This document shows positions 59,572-64,000 of a stretch of DNA of 64,000 nt, one piece after another. The translations under genes were made by a program, and so were the position numbers. Origin of the DNA: an uncultured Oscillospiraceae bacterium (GTDB lineage Bacteria; Bacillota; Clostridia; Oscillospirales; Acutalibacteraceae); contig UQDO01000004.1 in the NCBI GenBank assembly GCA_900539855.1, positions 11,828 to 75,827 on the forward strand. Reading direction: 5' to 3'. Below the pieces are notes generated by a model. That model did not search any database, was not told the DNA's origin, and saw only the letters and a list, made by a program, of their open reading frames with translations. How positions within the stretch are numbered: the first letter of the stretch is position 1; the number at the start of each line of letters is the position of its first letter.

Positions 59572-61917
59572 TCAGTTTGATGTGTTCCCGCCGAAAACAC
59601 CCTCGCCGGGTTTCGTCGTCATAAGCTGATATAATTTTGTATCTCTTGGAAAGCGGTTGATAAAGGGTACAAGCGCCGAGCCGTATTTGATAAGTCCGCA
59701 GCCTGCGTCGGCATTGGTAACATAGCTCATCTGCTCGTCGGAGATATTGAGCAGCTTCGAGAGCTTGGCACGGTCGGAATACGCCTGATTGAGCATAACC
59801 ACAAATTCCGAGTTGGAAAGCATGGTGCTCGCCTGTACGGAATCGAGCAGATATTCCACATTCTGCGTAATGGCCGTGGGATAACCGTTTCTCTTTCTGA
59901 ACTGCCTCCATGCGGAGTTAAAGAAAATACCGCTTTGCTCGTTCTCAAAGACCACATGAAATTCGTCGATAAAAATATGGGTGCGCTTGCCCTTTTTCCA
60001 GTTGAGGGTAACGCGATTCAGAATGGTATCGGTAATAACCAAAAGTCCCGTGGGCTTTAACTGCGCACCCAAGCTGTGAATATCAAAGACAACAATGCGG
60101 TTGTCGAGATCGACGGTACTTTCATGTCCGAAAATATCCAGCGAACCCGTGGTGAACAGTTCCAGCGACAGGGCGATTTCCTTTGCTTTTTCTTCGGGCT
60201 GTTCCAACAGTTTGTTTCGCAGGTTGCAGAGAGTAGCGGTCGTGCCGTTTGCCTCTGCCTCCTGATACACAAGGGCGGTGCAGCGGTCGATAATGGATTT
60301 CTGCTGCGGGCCAACGCCTGTTTTATCAATCTGCTCTACAAGGGACATGATAAACTGCGATTTCTCCACAATGGGATTGTTCTCGCCGTAGCCGTCTACC
60401 ATATACATTGCGTTCAAGCGATCCTTGCCGCCTGCCGCCATATGAATAACGGTTGCCGTTTCCTCGCCCAAAGCCGCCGCCAGTGCGCCGAACTCGTTTT
60501 CAGGGTCGCAGATCAGCACATCGTCCTCGGTGTTGAGAATCAGAAAAGCGATAAGCTCTTTTGCGGAAAAGGATTTGCCCGAACCGGGAACGCCCAGCAG
60601 GAAAGCAGACTGATTGAGAAGATTTGCTTTGTTGCACATAATGAGATTGTGAGAGATGGCGTTTTCTCCGAAATAAATACCGCCCTTGTCCTGCACCTCC
60701 TGTACCTTGAACGGCATAAACACCGCAAGGCTTTCGGTAGTGAGAGTACGAAACGCATTGATTTTTCTTGTACCGATAGGGAGAACCGTATTCAAGCCGT
60801 CGAACTGCTGGAACTTCAAAACGGCAAGCTGGCACATATGCTTTCTTGCGACGGACAGCACCGTTTCGGTGTCGCTGTCAAGCTGTTTCTTATCGTCTGC
60901 GGTAATTACCATCGTAATCACCGCAAACATCATGCGCTGATCCCTCGTTGTCAGGTCGTCCAAAAATTCCTTTGTTTCTTTTCTTTGCAATTCCATATCA
61001 TAAGGCACGACCGCAGAAAAATTATTGTTGGCGTTCTGCCTGCGCTGCCAGTTGGTGATGTTCGTGTCAACGCCGAGCAGACGGTTTTCCACCTCCCGCA
61101 CCGCCTCGTCGGTGGGAACGGGGACAACATCAATCGACAGCATCATATTGCGGTTAAAGTCGGTGAGCTCCGTTACCATGCTGTCCTTGATATAGCTGGC
61201 GTAGTCTTTCAGAAAAAGAACCCGGCAATATTTCTCGCCGAGCTTCAGATAATCGCTATTCTTTTCAATGGAATCGGGGCAGATATAATCTTTGAAATCG
61301 TGCCCCTTTTTCATCATATCCTGCGGGTCGAAATGAAACGCCGCTTCCTCTCCCTGACGGTAGAAGTCGTGGAGGACGCGCAGCTTTTCCCCGGCGTCCA
61401 GTTCGCTGCATTTTGAGCCGAGGGCGGCAAAGTGGGAGATCAGATCAGCGCCAACACGGGAAAAGTAAGTGCGGGCTTCCTCAATATCTTTTTTGGCAAC
61501 GGAGATCGTAATATATTTCTCCTGCATAATGCTGTTTGCGCCCGTGACCTTGTCAAGCAGCATTTGATTGTATTCCCTGCGGTACACATCGCGGGAATCG
61601 CCCCGCATAGGCATTAAAATAGACTGCTCGAAATTTGCCTTGTTCAGCCTACGGTTATTGATTGTAATTTTCGTAGTCGCCCCGGAATCCAGACTGTTGA
61701 GCAGTTCAGAGTAGGCAAGAAACATAGATTCCTTGTCCTCACGGCTCGCCACAAGGTAGTTTATATCGGTGAATTTATAGGTCTTGGAAAAGCGGCTGCC
61801 CACCTGAAAGATACCGTCTTTCCAGATACGCTGAATGGGGATAACATCCTGCACCTTGCGTGGGACGGAATATCGCTCCTTGTCCTGTTTCAGCAGGTTT
61901 TTTAAGGTCTTAATCAT
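59572..61917 (-). CDS. VirB4-like conjugation ATPase (TraE/Orf16 type)
   Basis: A 781-residue ATPase that powers the type IV secretion channel. Walker A GVPGSGKSFSAKELI (about 440), Walker B in HIFIDEFHVVFEN and the VirB4 C-terminal ITQNVEYLLDSVQASTML are seen. GGAGG precedes the ATG. It overlaps the PrgI gene (ATGA) and is followed by the sortase at 17 bp, as in the usual clostridial ICE order. Confidence 0.95.
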   Translation of the reverse strand: MIKTLKNLLKQDKERYSVPRKVQDVIPIQRIWKDGIFQVGSRFSKTYKFTDINYLVASREDKESMFLAYSELLNSLDSGATTKITINNRRLNKANFEQSILMPMRGDSRDVYRREYNQMLLDKVTGANSIMQEKYITISVAKKDIEEARTYFSRVGADLISHFAALGSKCSELDAGEKLRVLHDFYRQGEEAAFHFDPQDMMKKGHDFKDYICPDSIEKNSDYLKLGEKYCRVLFLKDYASYIKDSMVTELTDFNRNMMLSIDVVPVPTDEAVREVENRLLGVDTNITNWQRRQNANNNFSAVVPYDMELQRKETKEFLDDLTTRDQRMMFAVITMVITADDKKQLDSDTETVLSVARKHMCQLAVLKFQQFDGLNTVLPIGTRKINAFRTLTTESLAVFMPFKVQEVQDKGGIYFGENAISHNLIMCNKANLLNQSAFLLGVPGSGKSFSAKELIAFLILNTEDDVLICDPENEFGALAAALGEETATVIHMAAGGKDRLNAMYMVDGYGENNPIVEKSQFIMSLVEQIDKTGVGPQQKSIIDRCTALVYQEAEANGTTATLCNLRNKLLEQPEEKAKEIALSLELFTTGSLDIFGHESTVDLDNRIVVFDIHSLGAQLKPTGLLVITDTILNRVTLNWKKGKRTHIFIDEFHVVFENEQSGIFFNSAWRQFRKRNGYPTAITQNVEYLLDSVQASTMLSNSEFVVMLNQAYSDRAKLSKLLNISDEQMSYVTNADAGCGLIKYGSALVPFINRFPRDTKLYQLMTTKPGEGVFGGNTSN

Positions 61918-62261
61918 GCTTTACCTCCTGTATCAATTTTGTCTTTGAGCGCTTCATAGTAGAAATTCGAGGATTCAAAACGAATCTCTTTCGGCTCTAA
62001 AAACTCCGAGCGAATCCACGCCCAGATGAATTTCTCTGCGGTCATGCCGTGGTAGGTGATAAATCCCATAGCCGCAAAGGGCGCGGCGCCGAGAACACAC
62101 ATCCACGACACCGTTTCCGTCCCGACATACGGCTTTAAGAGAAAATACAGTCCCACGGCGACAACGACCGCCAGCAAAGAAAAAACGAACTGCCGCATAG
62201 ACAGTCCGAAAAACATGGATTCCGTATAGTTTCGGATTTCACGGTTGATCTTAACTTCCAA
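61914..62261 (-). CDS. PrgI-family conjugation membrane protein
   Basis: A 115-residue protein with two spans (about 23-43 and 54-72) and the family start MEVKINREIRNYTESMFFGLSMRQ. PrgI/VirB3-like proteins sit before VirB4 in Gram-positive transfer operons and anchor it. It overlaps the VirB4 start by 4 bp. Confidence 0.93.
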   Translation of the reverse strand: MEVKINREIRNYTESMFFGLSMRQFVFSLLAVVVAVGLYFLLKPYVGTETVSWMCVLGAAPFAAMGFITYHGMTAEKFIWAWIRSEFLEPKEIRFESSNFYYEALKDKIDTGGKA

Positions 62262-62273
62262 AATATCGCCTCC

Positions 62274-63116
62274 TTATCGTTCCTGTTCGTCTTTGGCTTT
62301 GGGCTTCGGCTGCAATTCACGGGGCGTTCTGCCGTCAAGGGGCTTTATAAAATCAATCTGCCCGGCGGCGTAGATGGCGTTACTGTTTAACTGCCTCTGC
62401 CACGCCTTATTGGACGGCGACCAGCGGAAACCCCAGCCTTTTAATTTGCTGCGCTGTTCTTCGCTGGGCTTTTCATCAAAAAGTAGCTGCAAGCGGTTTT
62501 CCTCCGTGTTGGCAACAGCTTCGCCGCCCTCAAACTGCCAGCCGACAAAGCCGGTTTCCTCCCGGCGTTCCAGACTTTCGATCCGCTTTTTCAGACGGTT
62601 AATTTCCGCATTGTTGTTCGACAACTCATAGGGCGCATAGGGGGCGTTAATCCACGAATAATCGCTTTTCACGGCCTCGTCGATTTCCGCCGCTTTTTCG
62701 TCAGAAATACCCTCAAAGCCTTTCATCGTACCGTTTTTGCGGTAGTAAGCGTTGACCTTTTTCATATAGCTTTGCTGTTCCTGCCGCTGCTGCAATTTTT
62801 CTTTCAGTTTCGTAACAGCTTCGGGATCGTCGCTGGAAATAGCGGAATTGTTTTCAGCGGCCTCGGCTTTGCTACGGTAGTAGTCCGCTTTTTGACCTGC
62901 CTCAACGGATTTCTCCATTTTGCCCCAAGCGCGATCACGGTAGTTCTTATCCGATTTGTAGGAATAGTGATCGGGCATAAGCGGCTGTCCCATAGGGATC
63001 GCCTCAACCATTTTGCTTGATTCGTGCGCAAGGCGGCTGCTTTCCTGTTCAAACTTTTCCGCTTTCTCGTTGTAGTAGTCGATTCGTCTTTGTTTCTTTT
63101 CTTCGTATGAGTTCAT
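62274..63116 (-). CDS. DUF3560-type ICE protein
   Basis: A 280-residue charged protein. The first part is coiled coil (EEKKQRRIDYYNEKAEKFEQ), followed by IPMGQPLMPDHYSYKSDKNYRDRAW, typical of the DUF3560 family found in mobile elements, and a C-terminal RNA/DNA-handling-like part (GWGFRWSPSNKAWQRQL). It is widespread next to TrbL/VirB6-like genes. Function unknown. AAAGGAG precedes ATG 63116. Confidence 0.82.
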   Translation of the reverse strand: MNSYEEKKQRRIDYYNEKAEKFEQESSRLAHESSKMVEAIPMGQPLMPDHYSYKSDKNYRDRAWGKMEKSVEAGQKADYYRSKAEAAENNSAISSDDPEAVTKLKEKLQQRQEQQSYMKKVNAYYRKNGTMKGFEGISDEKAAEIDEAVKSDYSWINAPYAPYELSNNNAEINRLKKRIESLERREETGFVGWQFEGGEAVANTEENRLQLLFDEKPSEEQRSKLKGWGFRWSPSNKAWQRQLNSNAIYAAGQIDFIKPLDGRTPRELQPKPKAKDEQER

Positions 63117-63173
63117 AGAATATCGCTCCTTTACATATAAAAATAGCCTCCTGCGAATATCCGCAGAAAGCAA

Positions 63174-64000
63174 TTACAGTCCCATCATTTCACGCACAAC
63201 ACGGTCGGCCATTTTGACAGCGCCGACGAGCACCAGCATATTGAAAACTAACTCGCCCACATACGACCACACCTGCGTTACCGCCGCAGCGTCGGGATCG
63301 ACGACGGGCGGACTGGATGCAAACAGAGAGAAGATGATGCAGGCCAGTACGATGATCGCACCCTCTAAACAAACGGCGGAATAACTTTTGATGAAGCTCT
63401 TGCCGATGTTCTGTGACGGCTCGCCTGCAAAGGCCGAGAGCGGGACCGGTGCAATGGCCGTGTAGAGATAGAGTTTGAAAAATCTGCCGTACACGGTCAT
63501 GATCATGATAAACGACAAAACCGTGATAAACAGCCCGCCGATCAAGGTCACTGCCCATAATGGGATGCTTTCAAAAAAGCCGCAATCCTCCACGGCGGTT
63601 ACGATCTCGGCGGGCAGCACGGTTTCCTGCGCTGTGCCGAAGCCTGCGGCGTTCATGATGGTAGAGATCAGCCCCTGCACGATATTGAACAGGGCAATCA
63701 TCAGCTCCAAGCCGTATGTGACGGCGGCTTTGGCAAGGACGAAGCGGATGAACACTTTCAGGGCGTGTTCCGGCCGCTTCAGTTCCGCAAAGCTGCCGCA
63801 GGTTTTCATCACGCCCACCACAAAGAACAAAACGAGCAGCGCAAGCCCGATAGCCTGCACCGCACCGTGGATGCCGACGATCACATTCCAGATCGTGCCG
63901 CCCTTGAATTGCTCTGGCGACTGCGTAATGAGCTGCCAGATCTCTGCCAGCTTTTCGTTCCAAGTTTCGAGTGCGTTTTCGAGATTCTGTACGACCCAGT
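63174..64000 (-). CDS. TrbL/VirB6-like conjugal membrane protein, 5' end off window
   Basis: The frame stays open to the right edge (visible N-terminal end ... LETWNEKLAEIWQLITQSPE), so the true start is outside; the GTG at 63884 is internal. The visible 275 residues have five to six spans (VQAIGLALLVLFFVVGVM; IPLWAVTLIGGLFITVLSFI; AVCLEGAIIVLACIIFSLF) and APVPLSAFAGEPSQ, a mark of the clostridial TrbL-like family. It is part of the mating pore, next to PrgI and VirB4. Confidence 0.85.
   Translation of the reverse strand, partial: WVVQNLENALETWNEKLAEIWQLITQSPEQFKGGTIWNVIVGIHGAVQAIGLALLVLFFVVGVMKTCGSFAELKRPEHALKVFIRFVLAKAAVTYGLELMIALFNIVQGLISTIMNAAGFGTAQETVLPAEIVTAVEDCGFFESIPLWAVTLIGGLFITVLSFIMIMTVYGRFFKLYLYTAIAPVPLSAFAGEPSQNIGKSFIKSYSAVCLEGAIIVLACIIFSLFASSPPVVDPDAAAVTQVWSYVGELVFNMLVLVGAVKMADRVVREMMGL

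Noticed and set aside
60076..61416. 446-codon open frame on the plus strand
   Set aside because: It is antisense to the conserved VirB4-like gene, has no ribosome site and no recognisable domain; a shadow frame.
46835..64000. Prophage rather than conjugative element
   Set aside because: No capsid, tail, portal or terminase genes; VirB4-like, PrgI, TrbL-like and CHAP proteins show a transfer module instead.

Overview
The window looks like the chromosome of a spore-forming Gram-positive anaerobe of the class Clostridia, most like the Oscillospirales/Ruminococcaceae group. The evidence is near-consensus sigma-A promoters, strong AGGAGG ribosome binding sites, many short operons ending in intrinsic terminators, a CIRCE-controlled groESL, spore genes (a spoVB-like flippase, yabP, yabQ, and gerQ-like plus cwlJ-like germination genes) and gene orders shared with Bacillus and Clostridium (mazG-HU-yabO-yabP-yabQ-divIC-yabR; lon-engB; nusB-xseA-xseB-ispA-dxs-tlyA-nadK-argR-recN). 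This assignment is inferred from gene content; no 16S gene is present.

Layout. 1-650: 3' end of an mcrC restriction gene. 830-2200 (minus): a CmpB-like membrane protein, smpB and tmRNA, the trans-translation pair. 2230-10200: recJ, relA/spoT, dtd, an MBL hydrolase, hemZ, a small unknown and a methylthioadenosine nucleosidase. 10200-15160: the spoVB/mazG/HU/yabOPQ/divIC/yabR sporulation and division block. 15180-25870: an rRNA methyltransferase, tspO, groESL, tyrA, pncB, lon, engB and lysA. 25870-30500: a convergent ogg-like glycosylase, then a four-gene surface cluster: a small membrane protein, a secreted protein with a sortase-like tail, a class D sortase and a four-span membrane protein. 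30600-39900: the nusB-to-recN housekeeping run. 39950-46500: tyrS, the convergent gerQ/cwlJ pair, a xer recombinase, nadE and a nicotinamidase. Nicotinamidase, pncB, nadE and nadK together cover a route from nicotinamide to NADP.

46600-64000 (running off the right edge) is an integrative and conjugative element at a tRNA-Leu(CAA) gene. A 42-bp truncated copy of the tRNA with a strong promoter lies 190 bp left of the intact copy, and integrase arm-type repeats flank the intact copy on both sides. The element then carries a tyrosine integrase, an excisionase-like gene, a MazF/PemK protein with a cysteine-rich tail, a structured noncoding block, a sigma factor, an XRE regulator and a Cys-rich KTR protein. 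Its cargo is an ECF sigma/anti-sigma pair with a lipoprotein and a MacB/FtsX-type ABC transporter. Its transfer genes read leftward: TrbL-like, DUF3560, PrgI, VirB4-like ATPase, class B sortase, PAPS-reductase-like protein and a CHAP-domain cell wall hydrolase. Coupling protein and relaxase are not in the window and presumably lie to the right.

The strongest leads are the dedicated sortase-substrate cluster (27.4-29.7 kb), the tRNA-Leu scar with two-sided arm sites (46.6-47.1 kb), an apparently autoregulated ECF promoter pair with identical spacing (54.9 and 56.1 kb), and the PAPS-reductase-like gene embedded in the conjugation operon.
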